A stretch of 64,000 nt of DNA from Forficula auricularia (lineage: Eukaryota > Arthropoda > Insecta > Dermaptera > Forficulidae): NCBI GenBank assembly GCA_024734495.1, contig JALMQS010000137.1, positions 558,001-622,000 on the forward strand, in the 5' to 3' direction. Under the pieces are notes generated by a model. That model ran no database searches and had not been told where the DNA came from. It was given only the letters and a program-made list of their open reading frames with translations. Each line of letters starts with the position of its first letter. Positions within the stretch are counted from its first letter, which is position 1. The translations under genes and the position numbers were made by a program. Positions 55,541-64,000 of this stretch are shown here, one piece after another.

Positions 55541-55950
55541 ATCATTTAAGCAAAAAATATTGAAAAATCGACTTGATAAAATCTCTTTCAATATCATAGA
55601 CTATATAATAAAAAAATACTAATTATATCTATAGTCTTTATAAAAAATCTGAATTACCCAAAATTAATGCAGATTTTTGCTGGCGACCTCATGCCTCACC
55701 TTTATTAAATTCTGGCTGATATTTTTACTTGAATTTAAAATCTAAAATGATAATTTAACTAATAATTTAACTAAAGCCACGTGCTACGTAAAGAATAATC
55801 TAGGAAAGCTGTCCGCCTGTATTTATGCAACCGATTTACGCCTCTGGAGAGTATTAGTCTACCCTACAGGCGTCCTTGTTAAATAAAAATAATATTTTTC
55901 ATAATGTTTAAAATTTGACGGCCATCTCACATGATCTCATTTTCTGGATT

Positions 55951-56214
55951 AGAAGGCATAGTGATAAACAAATTTTCGATTCACTTTGTTTGATTTGTTT
56001 CTAATTTGACCTGGAAGAAGTTTTATATACCTAATAGTTGGTTAATGAGGCTTTAAGGGGGATTATTGATTTTATCCTATTAGTATTAATGTCATACAAG
56101 TATTTATAAAAAATTGAAAAATGCGTAAATGATTCTATATTAGGATCAGCGCGGAGTTAAAACTCTATATCCTGGAAGAAAATTTTAAATATTATATAAT
56201 ATATCTATAAGCTT
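55951..56214. other. No feature recognised
   Basis: AT-rich; no repeats or open frames. Confidence 0.4.
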
Positions 56215-56405
56215 TTTCAAGTGCCAAGCTCGATTCAAAGCGTCTGCAATTACTAACTCTCCATTGTAATTTTCCTGGAGAAATTTTTCACAGGGGTCGT
56301 TTTCTATTGCCTTCCCCCGAAGGAATCAGATTATATATTATCAAATATTTGCAGCAATTCGGGCTTGAACCCGCGCTAGTTTGATTAGAATGCATGCTCC
56401 AATCT
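56215..56405 (-). repeat. tRNA-derived SINE, 5'-truncated
   Basis: Minus sense: gcatgcattctaatcaaact, agcgcgggttcaagcccgaa (B box ggttcaagccc), then ggggaaggcaatagaaaacg, acccctgtgaaaaatttctc, caggaaaattacaatggaga and gacgctttgaatcgagcttg. The tRNA-like part keeps the anticodon arm and T arm but not the A box. The body matches 9485-9605, and the head matches 30205-30265. It lies about 260 bases upstream of the IRSp53 exon, in its intron. Confidence 0.6.
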
Positions 56406-56660
56406 GACTATTAATGCTTAATTAAGAGTAATTAGGCCTTCTCAGAAATTTTAGATTTTTAGTTACAGGTATATAATTTAGTCTTAAATCGATTGTTTAA
56501 AATCATTGAATAATTGAATCTCCCTAGCTCAATTTTCAAGCAACCAAAATTAAAATCAATGACAGTCTGTAAAAACCTTTATAATTGTAATAATATAAAA
56601 AATATTTTAAATTTTATATGTATTAAAGAAACTATTTTAACATATATTTTGTTGTTTCAG

Positions 56661-56736
56661 AATATATTGGACAAATTTAACCCCGGTGCCAGACAACTTA
56701 TAAATGCAGGAAAGGCTTACCTTAAAGCCCTTCATG
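56661..56736 (+). CDS. IRSp53: IRSp53/BAIAP2 exon, first helix of IMD (I-BAR) domain
   Basis: Internal exon of the gene for the insulin receptor substrate p53 homologue. This adaptor bends membranes outward with its IMD domain and links Rac/Cdc42 to actin regulators at protrusions. The acceptor tgtttcag ends at 56660 and the donor gtaagt starts at 56737, both near consensus. The 76 bases encode NILDKFNPGARQLINAG then KAYLKALH plus the first base of a G codon (phase 0 in, phase 1 out). It matches the human pattern I-x-x-x-FNP-x-x-R-x-x-I-x-x-GK-x-Y-x-KAL-x-G near the protein's start. MTSS1-type IMD domains differ here. The upstream ATG-led frame at 56514 is intron read-through, not the start. 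No neighbouring exon was found, so both introns are long. Confidence 0.9.
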
Positions 56737-56742
56737 GTAAGT

Positions 56743-57025
56743 CCATTATATTTTCTCATTAAATAGGCTTTAAACTAAATAGCTTAAACACTGGAATATA
56801 TTAATATTGACAAATAGTGATTACGGCAAAAATATATTTGATCATTTTCTCTTTTACTAAACCATTTCAAATACTTGTCAACTGATTAGCAATAATAGTT
56901 AATCAGCACTAGGACAGGATATTTATCAATAAAATATATTTATTTAATTTTATTTTTAAAATATAACCATAATCTACTAAATAAATATCTAGAATGAGTT
57001 ATGTGCTCTTTTTTTGGTTTTTAAA
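56743..57025 (+). other. Start of the intron after the IRSp53 exon
   Basis: AT-rich intron sequence between the donor at 56737 and the tandem repeats at 57026. No repeats or motifs of note. Confidence 0.5.
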
Positions 57026-57595
57026 GGGCCTCGACATTTCCTCTTATAGCTCTCCGATCCTCCCACACCGGATGAGTGACTCAGGGTGTGGCCACAGCAG
57101 AACGGTATAAAATCATTTTTATGCTGTGAGAGTTAATTATTAGGGTGAAAAATTTAAAATCGAGTTCAGAGGTTTTAAGTCAATAAAAAAATAGCAATAG
57201 AATTTTTGATTTTTAAAGGGCCTCCACATTTCTTCTTATAGCCCTCCAATCCTCCCACACCTGTTGAGTGACTCAGGGTGTGGCTACAGCAGAACGGTAT
57301 GAAAACATTTGTATGCTGTGAGAGTTAATAATTAGGGTGAAAAATTTAAAGTCGAGTTCAGTGGATTTTAAGTCAATAAAAAAAATAGCAATAAAATTTT
57401 TCATTTTTAAAGGGCCTCCACATTTCTTCTTATAGCCCTCCAATCTTCCCACACCGGTTGAGTGACACAGGGTGTGGCTACAGCAGAACGGTATGAAAAC
57501 CTTTGTATGCTGAGGCAGTCAATTATTAGGGTGAAAAATTTAAAGTCGAGTTCAGTGGATTTTAAGTCAATAAAAAAAATAGCAGTAATTAATTT
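57026..57595 (+). repeat. Three tandem units of about 193 bases in the IRSp53 intron
   Basis: Units start at gggcctc (57026, 57218, 57412). Each holds cctcttatagctctcc, cccacaccgg(a/t)tgagtgac, cagggtgtggc(c/t)acagcag, aacggtat, tgctgtgagagttaa and a aaaaaatagcaatagaattt tail. Units 2 and 3 are closest to each other. The 65- and 74-codon frames across unit 3 are shadows of the repeat. It lies 290 bases downstream of the IRSp53 exon. Confidence 0.9.
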
Positions 57596-57689
57596 TAGAC
57601 TCACTTTTAGTTTTAAGTATATTTATTTTAGTTTAAAAGTTATTGTGTCAAAAATGTTCTTCGCCCTTCCCTTTGTCTTTATATAGATA

Positions 57690-57900
57690 GAAACGGATTC
57701 TTGAAGTAGGTATTATATTTTTTCATCAAATTTTTGATAGTTATAGATTTGTTAAATGTTCTAATTTTATAAATTAAGGGGTTTATTTAGTCACATAAAA
57801 TAAATAAATAGAGTAATTTTAGTCAATTAACATTATTTATTTGAAAGATTTACTAAAGAGTTTCAGTCACTCCTGGATGACCATCTTCAGTAGTACTAAA
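57690..57900 (-). mobile_element. PLE-like unit, inverted relative of 37160-37490
   Basis: Minus sense: hammerhead-like motif, then aaataaataatgttaatt, actaaaattactctattta, tgtgactaaataaacccct. The order matches 37319-37440. One unit only, no tandem partner. Confidence 0.45.
57851..57890 (-). ncRNA. Hammerhead-like motif, second family
   Basis: CUGAAGA, UG, GUCA, UCCAGGAG, UGAC, U, GAAA, CU, CUUU, AGU, A. The helix III stem ACU/AGU is kept relative to 37319-37358 while its loop changed from GACU to CUUU. Helix II is offset from the core by extra bases, and helix I is not evident. Structure conserved, activity doubtful. Confidence 0.3.
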
Positions 57901-58160
57901 AATTAGAACATTTTTATAAGATTTTTTAAAAATATTCTAGATAAATCCTACTACTTTATTTTTTTATTTCCGTTTTGTAATATTTTTTTTTACACCGATT
58001 TTAATACGAAAATGCTGCTTTTAATTTTTTATATAAAATTCGTGTGTGTGCTTAACACCACACGGCAGTAGTGATAACTTATATGGCATTTATAATTTAT
58101 TTTAATAATTTTATTATTTTTTGAAAAGGTTTTTAATTAATATATTTTCCGACAATGATT
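57901..58160. other. No feature recognised
   Basis: AT-rich; a gtgtgtgcttaacaccacac patch at 58043 is a small imperfect palindrome. Confidence 0.35.
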
Positions 58161-58480
58161 GAACTGGTACTAGGCCACATCCCAACCGTAATGCGTGGTG
58201 TGATGCGTGACGCGTGACGCAACGCGTGATATGACGGGTGACTGCTCAATCTCATTTGCTGCCCAGGAAAATAAAAATGTACATGACCGCCAAAATTAAA
58301 ATATAAGATATTAATTTGAACATAGAGTTAATGCTGCAGCGCCATCTGTGGCTAGACTCAGACCCCAACCGTGGCGCGTGACTCGTGATGCGTGACGGTT
58401 CAATCCTATTTACTTCCAAGTAAAATAAATAGTGCACAAGGCGCGCCAAAAGAAGTTATCACTTCAATAATTTATTTAAT
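58160..58480. repeat. CpG-rich duplicated block with gcgtgac words
   Basis: ccaaccgtaatgcgtggtgt, gatgcgtgacgcgtgacgc (58185-58225) and ccaaccgtggcgcgtgactc, gtgatgcgtgacgg (58366-58400) start two related segments. Each then runs through ctcaatct/ttcaatcct to gccaaaa. The period is about 180 bases. Between them, gcagcgccatctgtggc (58333-58350) fits, in minus sense, the core of CTCF-type sites (ccacagatggcgc). Confidence 0.5.
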
Positions 58481-59414
58481 AACTTAATCTAACATCCAAG
58501 CTTGAAAATACAGCGTTGTCAGCTTGAATGTTTCATGCCTATCAAAAAAATTCGATTGGTTCATGGCCTAACTACTAATAGCAGCATTCGGCTAATGCTT
58601 ATAGTGTTCTCGCAGTAACCATTTGAAATTCTGCAATTTTTCATAGATCCCGGTAAGGGATTCCTGAAATGACGTATTCTACGTAAGTAAAGTAGAATTT
58701 GTAACAAATTCCGAAAGTTTCCAGAAACCTTTTTAGACAAAAAAAATCGAACTGGTATAAAGCCAATAACAATCGTTAAAATTGGAATGTTATGTACACA
58801 AATCGAATTCAATTCAATTTAAAAACTTCCTTACTAAGCATTTTCTCCTTTCCGCCCCAGCTTGAAACACCCTCCCCTTGTTTCTTTTTTCCGTTTTCTC
58901 CCCCAGCCCCTCTTGTAGACACGCACTCACATTTATCTAAATCTCGTTATGCCAATTTTTATTTTATTTTATTTATCGTCCCCGCTCTTAGCTGTTTTTA
59001 CCATTAATGGAATTGATGAAGATTTGAAAGGAAGAGCTTTATTTAAAAATGAAGAGAAAAGTTTTGATTTTAACCATATATACCATATATATCTATATAT
59101 AATAAATTGAGAATTTTTTTTAATGTATTTCTTTTTCATTGGCATTTTAAGGATTCCTTTCGGCTTTTTCCTTGAATTAATAACTAATTAGGGCTTCTAC
59201 TTCGTGAGAGTGATTATGTAAAAATAATTATAATTAGATATTCAACAATTGAATTACCATATTGTTAATTATTTACAATGGTTGCAGATTGATGTTTTAT
59301 AATGAGATTAAAAATAATATAATATATTGATCTTTGTTGAATTCTTGCAAAGATTCACGAGAAATTTTCAAAGCTAAGAAACATATAGGACAGTTATTAG
59401 ATGTATATATGTTC
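58481..59414. other. No gene seen
   Basis: A C-rich pyrimidine patch at 58846-58920 (ctttccgccccagcttg, ccctccccttgtttc) gives overlapping open frames without motifs. The rest is AT-rich. Confidence 0.4.
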
Positions 59415-59498
59415 CAGTAAAAACCCGTTTTTAGTAAGAACGGGTTCTTACTAGTTAAAACGTGTTTCATTGAATACCTTTGTGGCAACTAGAGTTTA

Positions 59499-60810
59499 CT
59501 GATGTTCAGTGGCGGAACTACACCGTTTGAAGCCCGTGGCAAATTAACCGGACGGGGCCCTCTCCTACCCAATATAAAGAAGCTCAACCATCGTTAAAGT
59601 TTTTTTTATTTATAATAAGTCACTACGTAAAGTAGGTATATAAAACGCTATTATAATTAGTTGATTTTCTAGTATATAACTTTTAATTTAAAGAGCGTGC
59701 CTACTAGAGTGATATCAGAATTTTTGTTTTAGTTCAAAATGTTTATGATTAAAATTCTTTTTTTCGGGCTTTCTGTTTAGCAAAAGTGTTAATGACATCA
59801 TCCAAGTTCAAATTTCTGGCTTTGGAATGTTCTATGGATAGAATAACCAAGTTGCTTTGCTACTACCTTTCTTGTCCCATAAAATTTCTTAAATAAGTTT
59901 TTATCAATTTCAATTTTGAAAATGATCGCTTGGCACTAGTCACACTACTCACAGGAATTGTTAAAAATAACAGAATCAAAGTGCACACTTCAGGAAAGCT
60001 TGAAGAAATAAAATGATTCTTTATGATTAATAAATCAGCAAGTTCTCCTATGGAAGAGGAAATACTAAAGCCTTTTCCAATAAATCGGTATCATTTAAAT
60101 TTTGCAAAGTGGTAGGTTGCAAAACACTGAAATTGGAAACAATTTCATTCAGTTCAAGGAAACGCGATCTCAGTTGGTTAATGATCTCTAATACACGATA
60201 GAATATGTTCGCTTTAAACAAGCTTTCAGGATCTTGGAGACGTTCATCCTCGCAAATTTAATCAAAGTGACGTTTCACCTTCCTCTGACGAGTTTTAGGA
60301 AATTCAGGGCTTATAAACCATAAATTTTTTGCTATACTATTTGCTTGCGTTTTTATATCTCCAAATTTATTTCAAGGTGTTACTGACTGACTTTTAAGTC
60401 GCATACGTTTTAAAACTGACTGGGTGACAGGGGCGTAACTTCCGCCGTATCAATGATACGGGGCCCCCTAGCTACAGGAGCCCCGATGTGTGTAAGCAAA
60501 GTCGGGTAGAAGGGCCCTCTGACAAATTTTGATACAGGGCCCATCTAGGACAAGATACGCTACTGCTGGCTGATATCTTTTCCAACAAATACATTGAAAT
60601 TTTGATACATTTTTCTTGTTTAACTTGTGTATGCACGTAGGTAACTTAAATTAACTAAAGATAAAACTAATAAATTTTACTAAATGTTCTAATAATAAAT
60701 GTTAGAATCCTCCTGTGCTCACAGCCCTGTCGGGTAGGGGGCACCATCAGGCTGGAGGCCCGTGGCATTTTGCCGACTTGCCACCCTATAGTTACGCCAC
60801 TGCTGATGTT
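59499..60810 (-). mobile_element. hAT transposon with perfect 8-bp duplication
   Basis: ctgatgtt occurs at 59499-59506 and 60803-60810. The element 59507-60802 (1296 bases) starts cagtggcggaactacacc and ends inverted cagtggcgtaactatagg. Subterminal ggggccctctcc / ggagg-cccgtggcattttgc blocks appear at both ends. It contains a broken transposase on the minus strand. A further internal gggcgtaacttccgccgtat block (60431-60560) is another hAT-like end, so a second element may have inserted. Confidence 0.88.
59749..60300 (-). pseudogene. hAT transposase C-terminal part, hATC dimerisation domain
   Basis: Minus-sense reading: KVKRHFD, stop, CEDERLQDPESLFKANIFYR, VLEIINQLRSRFLELNEIV; then, after a frame change, GELADLLIIKNHFISSSFPE, FLTIPVSS, SAKRSFSKLKLIKTYLRNFM. 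A further small frameshift is followed by LVILSIEHSKARNLNLDDVI and QKARKKEF with TAA at 59749-59751. The S-A-x-R-SFS-x-LK-x-IK-x-YLR motif is the signature of the hATC domain in ZMYM1/'52 kDa repressor'-like transposases. The N-terminal half is deleted. Confidence 0.85.
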
Positions 60811-61056
60811 GGTTGAGTTTGTTTCAAAGATCTAGAATCTAAATCTAAAGAAAGTTGTAGAGGATGTAATTTTTGACATTTTTGTTTAAAATTTTTTAAA
60901 AATTCTGTAAACACCCAAAATAGGGCGGAATTTCAAAAATGAAGATTCTAGACCTTTGGAACCAAAATCAGTAAACTCTAGTAGCCACAAGGGTGTTCGG
61001 TGAAACGTGTTTCGACTGGTAAGAACACGTTCTTACCTAAAAACGGGGTTTTACTG

Positions 61057-62116
61057 CAACATAACTACTAGTATGTCTTCAGACACTTGCTATTGTCAAC
61101 GAATCCAGATAAAAAAATTATGTAAATAAAATTTTTTCTGATTTATTTTTTCATTTTTAGGAAAATTAATCTTTTTGAGGGATTAAATAGCCAAAATAAT
61201 ATAACAATATTTTAAATTAAGCCTTTACATGTTCTAAGGATATGTTTTGTAAGAAGACCGAAGTTCGTTTATATTTCTTTATATTCTTTATATTCTTCTT
61301 CTTTTTATGATTTAAGGTTGTATCTTTTTGGTACAAATTTTTCTCAAATAAATACCATTAAAAAAAAAAGTCTGAGATGAGATACAGGCGAGAGATCCTG
61401 TGTGTAGATGATATATGTAATACAGTGTTCTTAATCTAGTCTAGCTGCTTCTATCACATTGAAATTAATTAAGGAGGAATTAAATTGGGATACTGGAATT
61501 CGTGAACCTCTATCTCCAATAGGAACGTCAGAAGCTTTTTTATTGAGCACAATATGTTTCATTTCACCTCTTGCATCCTGAAATTCCAATAGATGTAGCA
61601 AGAATTAATCAAGTCAGTTTTTTCATTAAGAAATATATTACGTAAGAAAAATCCGGATATCCCTAAGAATGAAGAATATATAAAAGAAAGTATGAATAAC
61701 AGTATTTACACAATGAATATTCTAAAAAAATTATAATTTTCATCAGTAGCACATCTTTGGGGACAAACCAGTAAATTCTTGAATAAAATAATTAAAACGT
61801 GTAATTAGAAAATAGATATAAAATAATATTATTAGTAAATATAAGTGTAGAAAGTTCTAAAAAGTTTATATTTTCAATGCGTTGACCTTATAAGATTTGG
61901 GCTCTCTATCTTCAAAACTATTGAATTTAATTAGTAGATTTTATAAAGCGTATGAAATTGATATTTTCGTTTGAATATCTCGAAAAAATTAGTTTTTTAA
62001 CCCTCTATAAAAAGCGACATATCAAATCATAGCTTGTCAATTTGAAAAAGAAATTAATTTTCTAAAATCTAAACTCATTTTAATTATCTATGAGAGTTTA
62101 TTATTTTGCTCGCTTA
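61057..62116. other. AT-rich stretch, no gene seen
   Basis: No open frames over 60 codons, no terminal repeats and no match to other repeats in the window. Confidence 0.45.
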
Positions 62117-62154
62117 GTGATAAAGCTGCCGTCGCCAACCCATTATTAAATTTA

Positions 62155-62290
62155 TGAATGATTTTTCCGAAAAGGGTCCGGATAGAAGTCCCTGCCTAGT
62201 ATATCTCCCAATTCAAGCATTTCAAAGACAAGTTCAAACGAGTTTTAGATACTCGAATATAAATAGAGGAACTATTAAAATAGTAATGAA
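62155..62290 (+). repeat. Repeat family CAGTGGCGTGCGG, fragment E
   Basis: gatttttccgaaaagggtcc, agtccctgcctagtatatct, caattcaagcatttcaaaga and gagttttaga match the middle of copies at 6085 and 19734. Both ends are missing. Confidence 0.6.
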
Positions 62291-62337
62291 TAAAACAGTT
62301 GAATATATATAAAATTTGATAATAGGATCTAGTCATG

Positions 62338-62411
62338 GGATCCATCGCCTAAATGGAGAAGGCATCTGCGGGGTTAACACGGAAGATGTCGGATCATACC
62401 CGGCTGGGTCC
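62338..62411 (+). tRNA. tRNA-like sequence, likely SINE head or pseudogene
   Basis: A 74-base cloverleaf can be drawn. Acceptor ggatcca / tgggtcc is 7 bp with one wobble. The D arm gcct / aggc has a 9-base loop with GG. The anticodon stem ctgcg / cacgg has one mismatch and loop gggttaa (anticodon GTT, Asn-like). The T arm gtcgg / ccggc has loop atcatac. The T loop lacks the usual TTCRA and the base before the anticodon is G instead of U, so it is probably not functional. A T-run follows at 62417. It lies inside a hAT element. Confidence 0.5.
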
Positions 62412-62669
62412 TGTATCTTTTTTTCAACTCTTGGTTCACTATCAAAACGAGTCTGGTCCCAATTTCACCAACATAGGGCAGTGACCGGATAAAAGTTTTA
62501 ACTTTTGCTTTCATCTAATGTTAACATATACCTATATATAAAACAATTTTTGCTCGTTTAATAAGAGTAGATAGCAATAAGTAAATTTTAAAAAAAAGTC
62601 GCTCACAGGATGATTTTAACTTCGAATATAGCTCACGCACATATTAAAGTTGGAGACCGCTGTGATAAA

Positions 62670-63300
62670 TAATATTTAGTCTGCCCTGAATTGAATTCAA
62701 CGTTCAATGCAAATCTAATTAAAACTCTTCAAGTTCTCAAAATATTATGTAAAAAGAAGCTTGATGTAGGAAATTAGTAATAATATATTAGTATAAATAT
62801 ACAATTTTTATCTGCGATAAATGAAAGACATTCTATTGTTACAATATCTATTTAACAAGGCCCTATAAATCTATATATGTAGATACCATCTATATTATAT
62901 TCTAATAGAATAAAAATACATGTATGACTAGGCAAGCTGTAATATTTAGTGCAACCAAGAAATTAAACATCTAATAACCTTGTTACCTTGCCTAACTTCG
63001 GCTATCAAGCTTAAATAAAAGTATGATCCATTCCAGGATTAAAGATTGCTCATACTCACTGTGTATGTTATGGACCAAGTGATTAATCAGGGCACTATTT
63101 ATAATGCCAGGGCAATATGAATAATGACAAATCAAATCGGGCTAGTACTTATTTAAACTTAATTATTTATCACTTTGTTTGGTCATTATGAATATTGCCA
63201 CATAGCTGTTGTCCGATTTGATAATTAAGGAACTTCCATAATTTATATGAGTTAATTTCGTTGAAAGGTCAGAATATTCAGTTTTTCACTAGTGCAAGTT
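62670..63300. other. AT-rich stretch, no gene seen
   Basis: No repeats, terminal symmetry or open frames recognised. Confidence 0.45.
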
Positions 63301-63424
63301 ATATTGAGATGATTCAAAAAGTAAAATCTTCTAAGTGTATAGTGTCAAATAAAGACCAGACGATTATCAGCGTTTGCGAAGATTCGAGATTATGACTATT
63401 GGAGAAACAGAAAAACTGATTATT

Positions 63425-63523
63425 CCAGTTCATCATCATCATTGAGTATACAGTCCTAAGACTGGTTTGATTCAACAGTCCGTCTCCACTCGACTCTGTC
63501 CCCCGCCAGCTGTTTGAACTTTG
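63425..63523 (-). repeat. SINE/LINE tail fused to the RT fragment
   Basis: tcatcatcatcattgagtat, acagtcctaagactggtttg, attcaacagtccgtctccac and ccccgccagctgtttgaact resemble a repeat common in insect genomes, with a (cat)n end and a cctaagactggtttgatgca core. It is joined directly to the RT fragment at 63524, giving a chimeric insert. Confidence 0.55.
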
Positions 63524-63840
63524 GGCAATGTCATCGGCAAATCTTAACATAGCGATCTTTTGACCTTGGATTTCGATACCTGTATCAATTTTGTGTTTGA
63601 ATTCTTTAATCGCTTCTTCTATGTATAAGTTGAAAATCATTGGTGACAGCACACATCCTTGTCTTACACCTTTTTTTATTTTGGCTTCTCTTTGCCCATC
63701 TCCAATATTTATTTTTGCCTTCTGATTTTGGTATATTGATTGTAGATTAGTCTTCTCTCCCTGAATTTTATTCCCGCCTGTTTTAAGATTTTAAACATAA
63801 TTTCCCAATTGACGTTATCGAATGCTATTCCAGTTAAAAA
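63524..63840 (-). pseudogene. RTE/BovB-type LINE reverse transcriptase fragment
   Basis: The minus frame, open from about 63860, reads IAFDNVNWEIMFKILKQAGI, then IKKGVRQGCVLSPMIFNLYI, EEAIKEF, and IQGQKIAMLRFADDIA. GVRQGC-x-LSP and FADD are reverse transcriptase motifs; FADD carries catalytic aspartates. The homology stops at FADDIA (63524) and the frame then enters unrelated repeat sequence. Only the middle of the RT domain is present, so it is not active. Confidence 0.88.
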
Positions 63841-64000
63841 AGATTTATCTTAAAGCTGAAATCGGTTCATATTTTTAATTTAATAAAACTTAAAAACCTG
63901 AAATACGAGCCGTTGATAACATAGTACTGTTATTACATCAAAATAATTTAGTTTGCTTTTTATAATAATAATAATAATGTTTCTTTTTGTTAAACAAAAG

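Larger units (their letters stand above)
53805..55950. mobile_element. Pair of 160-base inverted arms 1.8 kb apart, with nested PLE
   Basis: Left arm 53815-53965 (gatggccatcaaatttcaat, cctgtagggtaggctaataa, cggttgcataaatacaggcg, gacagccctctttgac) is complementary to right arm 55785-55950 (gaaagctgtccgcctgtatt, tatgcaaccgatttacgcct, ctaccctacaggcgtccttg, tttgacggccatctcacat). The interval contains the PLE foldback 54250-54703 and AT-rich DNA, no transposase. It may be a non-autonomous element with long terminal inverted repeats that was later invaded. Confidence 0.65.
59415..61056. mobile_element. Inverted-repeat element split by a hAT insertion
   Basis: Left arm 59415-59506 (cagtaaaaacccgtttttag, taagaacgggttcttac, aaaacgtgtttca, ctagagtttactgat) pairs with right arm 60968-61056 (atcagtaaactctagtagcc, gtgaaacgtgtttcgact, gtaagaacacgttcttac, aaaaacggggttttactg). 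The hAT element 59507-60802 sits exactly at the inner edge of the left arm. Removing it and one ctgatgtt leaves an element of about 340 bases. Which family is not known. Confidence 0.75.
62117..62669. mobile_element. Small hAT element with 8-bp duplication and tRNA-like cargo
   Basis: gtgataaa at 62117-62124 and 62662-62669. The element 62125-62661 (537 bases) begins gctgccgtcgccaaccc and ends inverted cagcggtctccaacttt, both decayed from cagcggtcgccaaccc. It contains a fragment of the CAGTGGCGTGCGG repeat (62155-62290) and a tRNA-like sequence (62338-62411). No transposase. Confidence 0.75.

Noticed and set aside
56514..56660. ATG-led start of the IRSp53 open frame
   Set aside because: The homology begins right after a consensus splice acceptor at 56660; the upstream residues are AT-rich intron translation.

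Overview
This is an AT-rich nuclear window from a eukaryote, most likely an arthropod. No bacterial gene, operon, RNA operon or CRISPR array is present. The eukaryotic call rests on GT...AG exon and intron boundaries, a Tc1 transposase with a tiny intron, and a full set of animal transposon families: hAT, Tc1, pogo-like, piggyBac-like, Penelope-like (PLE), RTE-like LINE and tRNA-derived SINE. The RTE-like LINE pieces and the one host exon resemble insect sequences, but the species cannot be fixed.

The only firmly recognised host coding sequence is one 76-base internal exon at 56661-56736 (+). It encodes the first helix of the IMD (inverse-BAR) domain of BAIAP2/IRSp53, an actin and membrane-curvature adaptor. 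No neighbouring exon was found, so much of the window is probably intron or flank of that gene. Weaker host candidates are a GC-richer block with a splice donor at 24868-24997 (possible 5' untranslated exon), two short open segments at 39033-39145 and 39210-39314, and several GC-rich blocks (2165-2400, 13060-13420, 22556-22800, 35700-36010, 41670-42260, 48935-49215) that look like conserved regulatory DNA.

Transposons fill most of the rest. 0-12 kb: hAT ends, a hAT element with transposase remnant (3644-4986) invaded by a PLE-like foldback (4411-4866), tandem repeats (7.1-7.85 kb), two foldbacks, a SINE and a LINE scrap. 12-27 kb: an almost complete Tc1 element (15223-16823), foldbacks, a pogo-like MITE (21925-22109) and copies of a roughly 550-base repeat. 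27-41 kb: a hAT MITE, a piggyBac-like MITE (31589-32208), an RTE LINE fragment (33924-34396), PLE pieces, a hAT MITE (39707-40351) and a palindrome (40581-40773). 41-54 kb: a second copy of that hAT MITE (46642-47280), PLE pieces, a foldback, a 28S rRNA scrap (50704-50820) and tRNA-like pieces. 54-64 kb: the second PLE foldback (54250-54703), the IRSp53 exon followed by three tandem 193-base repeats, a hAT element nested inside another inverted-repeat element (59415-61056), a small hAT carrying a tRNA-like sequence, and an RTE reverse transcriptase fragment.

The most unusual signal is a set of hammerhead-ribozyme-like motifs (CUGANGA, hairpin, GAAAC, short loop, GUH) inside PLE-like sequences. 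In two complete foldback insertions they sit head-to-head on opposite arms, and both insertions have 12-base target duplications.
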